Made by a program: the position numbers and the translations under genes. Of a stretch of 42,443 nt of DNA, positions 7,993-14,626 are shown piece after piece. Every line of letters begins with the position of its first letter. Position 1 is the first letter of the stretch. The notes under the pieces are model-generated. The model was not told where the DNA came from and did no database searches. It saw nothing but the letters and a program-made list of their open reading frames with translations. The DNA comes from Clostridia bacterium. GTDB lineage: Bacteria > Bacillota > Clostridia > Oscillospirales > CAG-272. The stretch lies in NCBI GenBank assembly GCA_017613355.1, contig JAGAEA010000028.1, positions 1 through 42,443 of the forward strand, read 5' to 3'.

Positions 7993-8751
7993 ATGGATCA
8001 AAGGGATCGTCGGGATGAAAAAAAGGAAGCGCCGGAGTTTGCGGAACAATCGCGGTTTCTCCGTTGGCTGGATAACGTGTGGTATCATTATAAATGGCAT
8101 ATCATCATCGGTATTTTTGCCATCGTCACATTGATCGTGTGTCTTTCGCAGTGTTCCTCACGGGAGTCGTATGACCTCGTCATCACCTATGCGGGTGGGA
8201 AGACGCTGAACGGAACGGAGCAGGAAGGACTTTCCGCCGCGCTCGAAGTCGCGCTTCCCGAGGATTTCGACGGCAACGGCACCAAGGCGGTGCAGCTCGT
8301 GACCTACGGGATTTATACCGAGGAAGAATTGACCGCGATGTATTCCTATGAAAATTCCGAGGGGAACCGCGTGCTTGACAACCTCAATTACAGCAACGCG
8401 AAAAAGCAAAGCATCGACGAAGGAAACGCTTTCAGCACGTTCATCAAAACGGGGGAGTGCGCCGTTTGGTTTGTCAGCCCCTATGTTTACGAATTGTATC
8501 ACATGGAAACGATCGCCGCGCCGCTCTCGGAAATTTTCGGGAGCGATTTGCCCGAGGGCGCGGTGAACGACTATGCCGTGCGGCTCGGAGACACCGCGTT
8601 TTATCGTTCGTATGCGGCGGTGCGGGAACTACCTGCGGATACGTATATCGTTCTGACGCGACAGCTTGTTTACGGGAAAGTAGCAAAGGATGCGTTTTAC
8701 GAAAACTGCCGCGACACTTACGTTGCAATCGTCAAATTCCGCGCGGAATGA
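7993..8751 (+). CDS. Membrane-anchored protein of unknown function
   Basis: A 252-residue protein that I do not recognise. Residues 1-34 are polar and charged (cytoplasmic), 35-55 form one membrane helix (HIIIGIFAIVTLIVCLSQC), and about 195 residues would lie outside. The exposed part begins SRESYDLVITYAGG, contains acidic stretches (LPEDFDGNG, YTEEELTA), and ends VAIVKFRAE. This layout is common for clostridial single-pass proteins with periplasmic-like domains. AAAGGAG lies 8-9 nt before the start. It follows greA by 88 nt and precedes the tyrosine-kinase promoter, with no terminator between. No function is proposed. Confidence 0.75.
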   Translation: MDQRDRRDEKKEAPEFAEQSRFLRWLDNVWYHYKWHIIIGIFAIVTLIVCLSQCSSRESYDLVITYAGGKTLNGTEQEGLSAALEVALPEDFDGNGTKAVQLVTYGIYTEEELTAMYSYENSEGNRVLDNLNYSNAKKQSIDEGNAFSTFIKTGECAVWFVSPYVYELYHMETIAAPLSEIFGSDLPEGAVNDYAVRLGDTAFYRSYAAVRELPADTYIVLTRQLVYGKVAKDAFYENCRDTYVAIVKFRAE

Positions 8752-8771
8752 ACCTTTTTTGAAGGGACGTA

Positions 8772-8800
8772 TTGACAAAAAAGCGCAAGTATGATAAAAT
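8772..8800 (+). promoter_or_regulatory. Sigma-A promoter for the Wzz/tyrosine-kinase gene
   Basis: TTGACA (8772-8777), 17-bp spacer, TAAAAT (8795-8800). Transcription should start near 8807, about 59 nt before the gene. Confidence 0.9.
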
Positions 8801-8865
8801 AATATGGAATGATTGTCACCCTTTGCGGGATTTCTTCGCAAAAAAATGCAGGAGAGGATTTTTTT

Positions 8866-10419
8866 ATGAATCATACCGAAAATGAAAACACCGGCACGGT
8901 CATCGCTCTCGGAACTTTTTGGCAGATTTTCAAAAAATGTTGGTATTGGATGCTTGCGGGAGCCGTTGCCGTGGGGATCGCGGTGTTCGGACTGTACCGA
9001 TTGGTCTATACGCCCGTTTATTCTTCCACTTCGAGATACTATGTTTCCAATATCGCCGAAACCTCTTTTCTCTATTCGAGCAGCCAGACGCAGGGCGCCG
9101 AATCCATGGCGGAATACTTTACCGAACTGGTAAAGGCGAACGACTTGATTAATGCGGTGATCGAGGATGCGGGACTCACCGATTATTCGGTAAACGGTTT
9201 GCGCGGTCTGATTTCCGCCACAACCAAAGGAGCGAGCCTTTACGTGTCCGTTTCGGGCACAGATCCCGAGTTGAATTACCGAGTTTCCAAGTCTTTGGAA
9301 AAGTATCTTCCCGCATATTGTGACTATTATAACAACCAACCTGACGCGCTGGACTCCGCGCACGAGCCCAAAACAATCAAAGTGTACTGGGAAAGCGAGC
9401 TTGACCGCATCGCCGATAACCGCGGCAATCTCTATCGATATCCCATTCTCGCGGCGCTTCTCGCGGCGGTGTTGGTATACGTTGCCTTCTTTATCGCGGT
9501 GATCACAAACACGACCATTTATTCTGTGGAAGATTTGAAAAACAAAGCGCCGCAGTATTCCGTCATCGGTTCGATCGCGCATTGGTCGGTGGGTCGGGAT
9601 AAAAAAATCAGATACGGCAAAAAGCGCGGTATGGATGAATTTCGTACAAACGTGGATCAAAAACTCCTGCTGCGCGAGCATGTACCGTTCCGCGTTTCGG
9701 AAGCTTTCCACGAACTGCGCACGAACGTCAATTTTTGTTCGGCGGGAGAAAAAGGATGCACCGTCGGCGTTATCTCGTCCATCGCCGGAAGCGGAAAGAG
9801 CTTTGTCATGTCCAACCTTGCCGTTTCGCTTTCCAAAATGTACGATAAAAAGGTGCTGTTGATCGACGGCGACATGCGCTGCCCGATGATCCACAAAATC
9901 TTTTTGCTTCCCAACAAAGCGGGATTGAGCAATCTCGTTGCCAACCAGATCGAGGATGCTTCCGCCGTGATAAACCGCATCGGCAACCTGGATGTGATCA
10001 CTTCGGGAACGCTCCCGCCCAACCCCATCGATCTGCTTTCCTGCCCGCGCATGATCGCGTTGACGGAGGAATGGAAAAAGAATTACGATTATATTCTCAT
10101 CGATCTTCCGCCGATCGGCGAAGTTTCGGACGCGCTTGCCGTCTCAAATTTGATCTCGGGCTATCTGTTGGTCGTCCGCTCGGGATATATGGATAGCAGG
10201 ATTCTGCGCGACACCGTGGAAACGGTGGAGAGTAAGGACGCCAAAATCTATGGCTACGTGATCACCGACGTTCGCCCCGAGTATGGCGACGGTTACGGCA
10301 AATACGGTTCCTACTATAAATACACCAAATACGGCAATTATCAAAACTATTCCGATTCCTATGCAAAATCCGAACAGGAAGCGGAAGAGAACAACGACGC
10401 AAAAACGGAGAATAATTGA
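8866..10419 (+). CDS. Fused Wzz-type chain-length regulator and BY-family tyrosine kinase
   Basis: A 517-residue membrane protein that should control polymerisation and export of a surface polysaccharide. Residues 26-46 and about 188-208 are membrane helices enclosing a Wzz-type extracytoplasmic domain (VYTPVYSSTSRYYV near its start). The cytoplasmic kinase has Walker A AGSGKS (307-312, Lys311), Walker A' LLIDGDMRCP and Walker B ILIDLPP. The tail is a tyrosine cluster: ten Tyr in the 31 residues from PEYGDGYG onward, the usual autophosphorylation site of BY-kinases. In most Bacillota the membrane activator and the kinase are separate proteins; here they are one chain, as in proteobacterial Wzc. 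The start at 8866 follows GGAGAGGA. The likely client glycan locus lies 11 kb downstream, so the link is inferred. Confidence 0.92.
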   Translation: MNHTENENTGTVIALGTFWQIFKKCWYWMLAGAVAVGIAVFGLYRLVYTPVYSSTSRYYVSNIAETSFLYSSSQTQGAESMAEYFTELVKANDLINAVIEDAGLTDYSVNGLRGLISATTKGASLYVSVSGTDPELNYRVSKSLEKYLPAYCDYYNNQPDALDSAHEPKTIKVYWESELDRIADNRGNLYRYPILAALLAAVLVYVAFFIAVITNTTIYSVEDLKNKAPQYSVIGSIAHWSVGRDKKIRYGKKRGMDEFRTNVDQKLLLREHVPFRVSEAFHELRTNVNFCSAGEKGCTVGVISSIAGSGKSFVMSNLAVSLSKMYDKKVLLIDGDMRCPMIHKIFLLPNKAGLSNLVANQIEDASAVINRIGNLDVITSGTLPPNPIDLLSCPRMIALTEEWKKNYDYILIDLPPIGEVSDALAVSNLISGYLLVVRSGYMDSRILRDTVETVESKDAKIYGYVITDVRPEYGDGYGKYGSYYKYTKYGNYQNYSDSYAKSEQEAEENNDAKTENN

Positions 10420-10433
10420 TTCCCCGAAAAACG

Positions 10434-10470
10434 ATACAGCCATGACCCGTCGATCGCTTCATGGCTGTAT
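10434..10470 (+). terminator. Perfect 12-bp hairpin after the tyrosine-kinase gene
   Basis: ATACAGCCATGA (10434-10445) pairs fully with TCATGGCTGTAT (10459-10470) around a 13-nt loop. Only TTTC follows, so it is a poor classical terminator but may block exonucleases or read-through into copA. Confidence 0.5.
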
Positions 10471-10483
10471 TTCGAAGGAACGA

Positions 10484-10497
10484 TTAGCAAATGCTAA
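10484..10497. promoter_or_regulatory. Candidate operator upstream of copA
   Basis: TTAGC-AAAT-GCTAA is a perfect dyad ending 24 nt before the copA start and close to its ribosome binding site. The TTAG/CTAA arms are reminiscent of DtxR-type boxes, but the spacing differs from their consensus. No clear promoter could be placed in the 100-nt gap. Confidence 0.4.
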
Positions 10498-10520
10498 CCA
10501 CAAGAAGGAGATGACAGAGT

Positions 10521-13031
10521 ATGGAACAATACCGTGTAACGGGAATGAGCTGTGCCGCGTGCTCGGCGCGCGTGGAAAAGGCGGTTTCGACGGTGGACGG
10601 CGTAACGGCGTGCTCTGTCAGTCTCTTGACAAACTCTATGGGCGTGGAAGGGAACGCAAAACCGGAGGCGATCATCGCGGCAGTCAAGGCGGCGGGTTAC
10701 GGTGCCGCACTCAAACGTGAACCAAAGAATAATGCGACCGATCCGAAAGAGGAATGGAAGGATCGCGAAAGCCCCGTGCTTGTCAAGCGGTTGTGCGCGT
10801 CGATCTTCTTCCTGCTTGTTCTCATGTATGTTTCCATGGGGTACGGAATGTGGGGGTGGAAACTCCCACCCGCGATCGAGAGCGATCCCGTTGCCGTGGG
10901 CTTGATTCAACTTTTGGCGGCGGCGGTCATCATGGTCATTAACCAAAAATTCTTCATCAGCGGATTCCGTGGATTGCTCCACCGCGCACCGAATATGGAT
11001 ACGCTGGTTTCGCTCGGTGCTGTCGCCGCGTTCGGGTATAGCACCTACGCGCTGTTTGCCATGTCCCACGCGATGTCGGTCGGTGATATGGACGGCGTCA
11101 TGCACTATATGGACGATTTTTATTTCGAGTCCGCGGGAATGATCCTGACCCTAATCACGCTCGGCAAACTTCTCGAAGCCAAGGCAAAGGGAAGAACGAC
11201 CGACGCGCTCCGTTCCTTAATGAAACTGGCGCCGCAAACGGCAACGCTCGTGCGCGACGGGAAGGAGATCGAAGTTCCCGTTTCCGAGGTTCGCGTCGGT
11301 GACGTGTTTGTCGTAAAACCGGGGGAAAATATCCCCGTGGACGGCGTGATCCTCGAAGGAAGCGGCGCGGTGAACGAGGCGGCGCTGACGGGGGAGAGTC
11401 TACCCGTGGATAAAACGGTCGGCGACCGCATTTCGGCGGCAACGTCGAACCGGTCGGGGTATCTCAAATGCGAAGCGACCCGCGTGGGCGAGGATACCGC
11501 GTTCGCGCAAATCGTCCGCATGGTGAGCGACGCGTCGGCAACCAAAGCGCCCATCGCAAAGGTCGCGGATCGCGTTTCGGGCGTGTTCGTGCCGGCGGTG
11601 CTCGGCGTGGCGGCGGTCACACTCGCAGTCTGGCTGCTCGGCGGGCGACCAATCGGCTTTGCGCTCGCGCGTGCCATTTCGGTTCTGGTCATCAGTTGCC
11701 CGTGCGCGCTCGGTTTGGCGACCCCCGTGGCGATCATGGTGGGAAGCGGCATCGGCGCGCGGAACGGGATCCTTTTCAAAACCGCCGCGTCGCTCGAACA
11801 AACGGGGCGCGTCGGAACGGTCGTGCTCGATAAAACGGGAACGGTTACCACAGGGCATCCCGAGGTCACCGACGTCATCCCCGCCGACGGTTACGACGAA
11901 AACGACCTGCTCATGCTTGCCGCGGCTTTGGAGCGGGGAAGCGAACACCCGCTTGCCGAGGCGATTTTGCGGGAAGCGGACAAGCGCGGAACAAACAAAC
12001 TCAATCTCCGCGATTTTCGCGCATTGGCTGGAAGCGGAGTCACGGGAACGCTCGCGGGTAAGACCGTTTACGGCGTAAATCTCAAAACCGCACGGGAGCA
12101 CGCGGAGATCGCTCCGAATATGATCGAGCGATCGAACGCGCTCGCAAACGAAGGAAAGACCCCGTTGTTTTTCCTCGAAGAGGGGAAACTGATCGGTATA
12201 ATCGCCGTGGCGGACGTACTCAAAGAGGACGGCTCCGAAGCGATCGGAGCGCTTCGGGAAATGGGACTGCGCGTGGTCATGCTCACGGGTGACAACGAAC
12301 GAACGGCGAACGCGATCGGACGCGCGGCAGGCGTGGACGAAGTGATCGCGGACGTTCTTCCGGATGAAAAGGAAGCCGTTATCCGGCGCTTGCAGGAGAG
12401 CGGGGAAAAGGTCGCCATGGTAGGCGACGGGATCAACGACGCCCCTGCGTTGACCCGCGCGGACGTCGGAATTGCCATCGGAGCGGGAACCGACGTCGCC
12501 ATCGACGCGGCGGACGTGGTACTTGTCAAAAGCCGCTTGTCGGACGTTCCGGCGGCGATCCGCATCGGAAGATACACCCTTCGGAACATCCGCGAAAATC
12601 TGTTTTGGGCGTTTCTCTATAATGTCATCGGCATCCCGCTCGCGGCGGGGGTCTGGTATCCGATCAAGGGGTGGTTGCTCAACCCTATGTTTGGAGCGGC
12701 GGCAATGAGCCTTTCCAGCGTGTGCGTGGTCACCAACGCCTTGCGGCTCAATCTTGCCGACGTTCGCAAAACGCCGAAAAAACGGAAACAACGAAAAGCG
12801 CCGATCGGCGAAACGAAAGGAGAAGAACCCATGAAAGAGATTCTGAATATCGAAGGCATGATGTGCACACATTGCGAGGCGCACGTCAAAAAGGCGCTGG
12901 AAGCGATCCCAACGGTGGAGAACGCCGAAGTCAGCCATGAAAAGGGGACGGCTGTCGTCACCCTGACCGCGAAAATCGACCGAGCCGAATTTCAAAAGGC
13001 GATCGAAGACGCGGGATATACGCTGAAATAA
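10521..13031 (+). CDS. copA: Copper-exporting P1B-type ATPase with N- and C-terminal HMA domains
   Basis: An 836-residue heavy-metal P-type ATPase that pumps Cu(I) out of the cytoplasm. The N-terminal HMA domain has GMSCAAC (Cys11, Cys14). The membrane CPC motif is Cys393-Pro-Cys395 (SCPCALGLATP), the actuator has LTGES, the phosphorylated Asp437 lies in DKTGT, the nucleotide domain has SEHPLAEA, and the hinge has GDGINDAPAL. CPC with these partners is the copper class. After the last membrane helix a basic linker (KTPKKRKQRK) leads to a second HMA domain (771-836, MMCTHC with Cys782 and Cys785) that looks like the free chaperone CopZ. The start has AGAAGGAG about 10 nt upstream. A Fur-family regulator and a metal exporter follow. 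Confidence 0.95.
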   Translation: MEQYRVTGMSCAACSARVEKAVSTVDGVTACSVSLLTNSMGVEGNAKPEAIIAAVKAAGYGAALKREPKNNATDPKEEWKDRESPVLVKRLCASIFFLLVLMYVSMGYGMWGWKLPPAIESDPVAVGLIQLLAAAVIMVINQKFFISGFRGLLHRAPNMDTLVSLGAVAAFGYSTYALFAMSHAMSVGDMDGVMHYMDDFYFESAGMILTLITLGKLLEAKAKGRTTDALRSLMKLAPQTATLVRDGKEIEVPVSEVRVGDVFVVKPGENIPVDGVILEGSGAVNEAALTGESLPVDKTVGDRISAATSNRSGYLKCEATRVGEDTAFAQIVRMVSDASATKAPIAKVADRVSGVFVPAVLGVAAVTLAVWLLGGRPIGFALARAISVLVISCPCALGLATPVAIMVGSGIGARNGILFKTAASLEQTGRVGTVVLDKTGTVTTGHPEVTDVIPADGYDENDLLMLAAALERGSEHPLAEAILREADKRGTNKLNLRDFRALAGSGVTGTLAGKTVYGVNLKTAREHAEIAPNMIERSNALANEGKTPLFFLEEGKLIGIIAVADVLKEDGSEAIGALREMGLRVVMLTGDNERTANAIGRAAGVDEVIADVLPDEKEAVIRRLQESGEKVAMVGDGINDAPALTRADVGIAIGAGTDVAIDAADVVLVKSRLSDVPAAIRIGRYTLRNIRENLFWAFLYNVIGIPLAAGVWYPIKGWLLNPMFGAAAMSLSSVCVVTNALRLNLADVRKTPKKRKQRKAPIGETKGEEPMKEILNIEGMMCTHCEAHVKKALEAIPTVENAEVSHEKGTAVVTLTAKIDRAEFQKAIEDAGYTLK
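12816..12833 (+). promoter_or_regulatory. Internal ribosome binding site and ATG inside copA
   Basis: AAAGGAG (12816-12822) lies 8 nt before an in-frame ATG (12831-12833). Initiation here would release the last 66 residues of CopA as a free, complete CopZ-like HMA protein. The site is as good as those of real genes in this window. Confidence 0.6.
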
Positions 13032-13045
13032 AATCGCGTCAAACG

Positions 13046-13084
13046 AATCGGCGAGCCTTTCTGCGGAAGGGCTCGCCGATTTTT
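13046..13084 (+). terminator. Intrinsic terminator after copA
   Basis: AATCGGCGAGCC (13046-13057) pairs with GGCTCGCCGATT (13070-13081); four more pairs continue to a TGCG loop, and T4 ends the structure. It separates copA from the fur-family promoter. Confidence 0.9.
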
Positions 13085-13094
13085 CCGAAAAAAA

Positions 13095-13109
13095 TGAGAA
13101 AAATTCTCA
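13095..13109. promoter_or_regulatory. Fur-family box 1
   Basis: TGAGAAAAATTCTCA, a perfect dyad immediately upstream of the -35 of the fur-family gene. It matches the 7-1-7 Fur-type box (TGATAAT-N-ATTATCA) at most positions. Confidence 0.75.
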
Positions 13110-13117
13110 AATTTATC

Positions 13118-13146
13118 TTGACAAACGTTTCGGAATGTGCTACAAT
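13118..13146 (+). promoter_or_regulatory. Sigma-A promoter for the fur-family gene and exporter
   Basis: TTGACA (13118-13123), 17-bp spacer, TACAAT (13141-13146). It is flanked on both sides by matching dyads, which suggests repression by the gene's own product. Confidence 0.9.
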
Positions 13147-13159
13147 ATCCTTTGCGAAA

Positions 13160-13174
13160 TGAGAACGTTTCTCA
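13160..13174. promoter_or_regulatory. Fur-family box 2
   Basis: TGAGAACGTTTCTCA shares both 6-bp arms with box 1 and differs only in the central three bases. It lies just after the expected transcription start. The two centres are 65 bp apart, about six helical turns. Confidence 0.75.
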
Positions 13175-13203
13175 AATTTGCATGCAAAGGAGCTAAAAAA
13201 CAG

Positions 13204-13614
13204 ATGAAACCGTATAAAACGGCGGGCAGGGAACGCTTGTTGGAATTTCTCTCCCGCAACCCCGATCAACATTTCACGGCGGAGGAAATTTGCATTGCCG
13301 TACACGGAGCCACGGCACGGCAGAGCAGTGTTTACCGCCACTTGTCCGAGCTGTGCACCCGCGACGTCGTGCGAAAATTCCGCGATGAGGAGACCGCGAA
13401 AACGCGCTATCAGTATGTGGGAGAACGTTGCGACTGCCGCAACCATTTCCACGCAAAGTGCCTTCGCTGCGGGAAACTGGAACACCTCGACTGCGGAGAT
13501 TCGGTAGAGTTTGCGGGGCATTTGCTGGCGGAGCACGGATTTTCCGTGGATTGCGGACAATCGATTCTCTACGGCGTTTGTGCGCGTTGCCGCGCGGCGG
13601 GAGGTTTGGCATGA
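13204..13614 (+). CDS. Fur-family metal-dependent transcriptional repressor
   Basis: A 136-residue winged-helix metalloregulator. The N-terminal part has the DNA-binding segment FTAEEICIAVHG, then ARQSSVYRHLSELCTRDVVRKF. The C-terminal dimerisation part has HFH (81-83) and two CxxC pairs, Cys86-Cys89 (CLRC) and Cys126-Cys129 (CARC), the structural zinc site of Fur, Zur and PerR proteins. Which metal it senses cannot be settled from the sequence; with a copper ATPase before it and a metal exporter after it, zinc or manganese sensing is possible. AAAGGAG lies 11 nt before the start. Two matching dyads flank its promoter, so it probably represses itself together with the exporter, whose start overlaps its stop by 4 nt. 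Confidence 0.9.
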   Translation: MKPYKTAGRERLLEFLSRNPDQHFTAEEICIAVHGATARQSSVYRHLSELCTRDVVRKFRDEETAKTRYQYVGERCDCRNHFHAKCLRCGKLEHLDCGDSVEFAGHLLAEHGFSVDCGQSILYGVCARCRAAGGLA

Positions 13615-14471
13615 TCGACGTGATCCTCGACACCCTGCTCGACACGGCGAAGCTCCTGCCGTTTCTCTTCCTTGCCTATCTTCTCATGGAGTTTTTGGAA
13701 CATCACGCGGGCGGCAAAACCGAGCGACTTCTCACAAGATCCGGAAAAATCGGACCGCTCTTCGGCGGGCTTTTCGGCATCGTTCCGCAATGCGGTTTCT
13801 CGGCGGCGTCGGCGGGGCTCTATGCGGGTCGGCTCATCACCACGGGAACGCTTCTCGCGGTCTTTCTCTCCACTTCGGATGAAATGCTCCCCATCATGCT
13901 CTCGCACGGGATTTTTCCGTATAAACTTCTGCTTGCAAAATTTGTTATCGGCGTTGCGGTCGGATTTGCCGTCGATCTGGTCACACACTTGGTCCGCCGC
14001 GGAAAACCCGTCAAGGATGACGTGCAAATCGAGGACATCTGCGAGCGGGAGCATTGCCACTGCGGCGACCATATCGCGCTTTCGGCACTCAAACATACCT
14101 TGCGCATCGCGGTTTTTCTCCTGCTCATCACCTTTCTGCTCAACACGGGCATTTACCTGATCGGCGAGGATCGCTTGGCGGGAGCGGTTTCGAATCGCCC
14201 CGTACTCGCAAATTTGCTCGCGGCGGCGGTCGGCTTGATCCCGAACTGCGCTTCGAGCGTGGTATTGACGGAACTCTACCTTTCGGACATCGTAAGCGTG
14301 GGCGCGCTCCTTTCGGGATTGCTTGTCAACGCGGGTGTGGGACTTCTGGTTCTTTTCCGCAATAACCGACCCGTTCGGGACTCTTTCCGCGTGCTGGCAC
14401 TTCTCCTTGCAGCCGGTGTTCTCGCGGGGCTCCTCATTGACCTGACCCCCCTCGCGGGGATTTTGGGATAA
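13611..14471 (+). CDS. Putative 10-TM heavy-metal/manganese exporter (ArsP_2-like)
   Basis: A 286-residue membrane protein with about 8-10 hydrophobic segments. It is built as an internal duplication: GIVPQCGFSAASAGLY (57-72) and GLIPNCASSVVLTELY (208-223) both carry a Pro-Gln/Asn-Cys motif inside the membrane, probably the metal path. A cytoplasmic loop (about 143-154) holds a cysteine/histidine cluster, CEREHCHCGDH, that could bind metal. This matches the family often annotated as arsenic efflux or putative manganese transporter. The real substrate is not known. ATGA overlap with the Fur-family gene and a shared promoter with two boxes indicate that metal status controls it. It ends 155 nt before the opposing lipoprotein gene. 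Confidence 0.75.
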   Translation: MIDVILDTLLDTAKLLPFLFLAYLLMEFLEHHAGGKTERLLTRSGKIGPLFGGLFGIVPQCGFSAASAGLYAGRLITTGTLLAVFLSTSDEMLPIMLSHGIFPYKLLLAKFVIGVAVGFAVDLVTHLVRRGKPVKDDVQIEDICEREHCHCGDHIALSALKHTLRIAVFLLLITFLLNTGIYLIGEDRLAGAVSNRPVLANLLAAAVGLIPNCASSVVLTELYLSDIVSVGALLSGLLVNAGVGLLVLFRNNRPVRDSFRVLALLLAAGVLAGLLIDLTPLAGILG

Positions 14472-14477
14472 AAAACA

Positions 14478-14525
14478 TTGAGAGGGAGCCCCCTTTTCTT
14501 TGCAAAAAAGGGGGCTCCCTCTCAA
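14478..14525. repeat. Perfect 20-bp palindromic hairpin
   Basis: Bases 14478-14497 are the exact reverse complement of 14506-14525, with an 8-nt loop. The arms run from TTGAGAGGGAG to CCCCCTTTT. No U-tract follows on either strand, so this is not a standard terminator. It sits between convergent genes. Confidence 0.85.
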
Positions 14526-14565
14526 GCTCTTCCTCACCGAAAAGAAAGAATACAGAAATCGATTG

Positions 14566-14606
14566 CCCCCTACCCCCGCCGAGATTTTCTCGGCGGGGGT
14601 AGGGGG
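14566..14606. repeat. Perfect 19-bp C/G-rich palindromic hairpin
   Basis: Bases 14566-14584 are the exact reverse complement of 14588-14606, with a 3-nt loop. One arm is C5-TA-C5-GCCGAGA. Only TTTG follows. Together with the hairpin at 14478 it fills the gap between the exporter and the lipoprotein genes; the two may stop converging transcripts or be copies of small dispersed repeats. Confidence 0.85.
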
Positions 14607-14626
14607 TTTGTGAATCGCGCGCTTTC

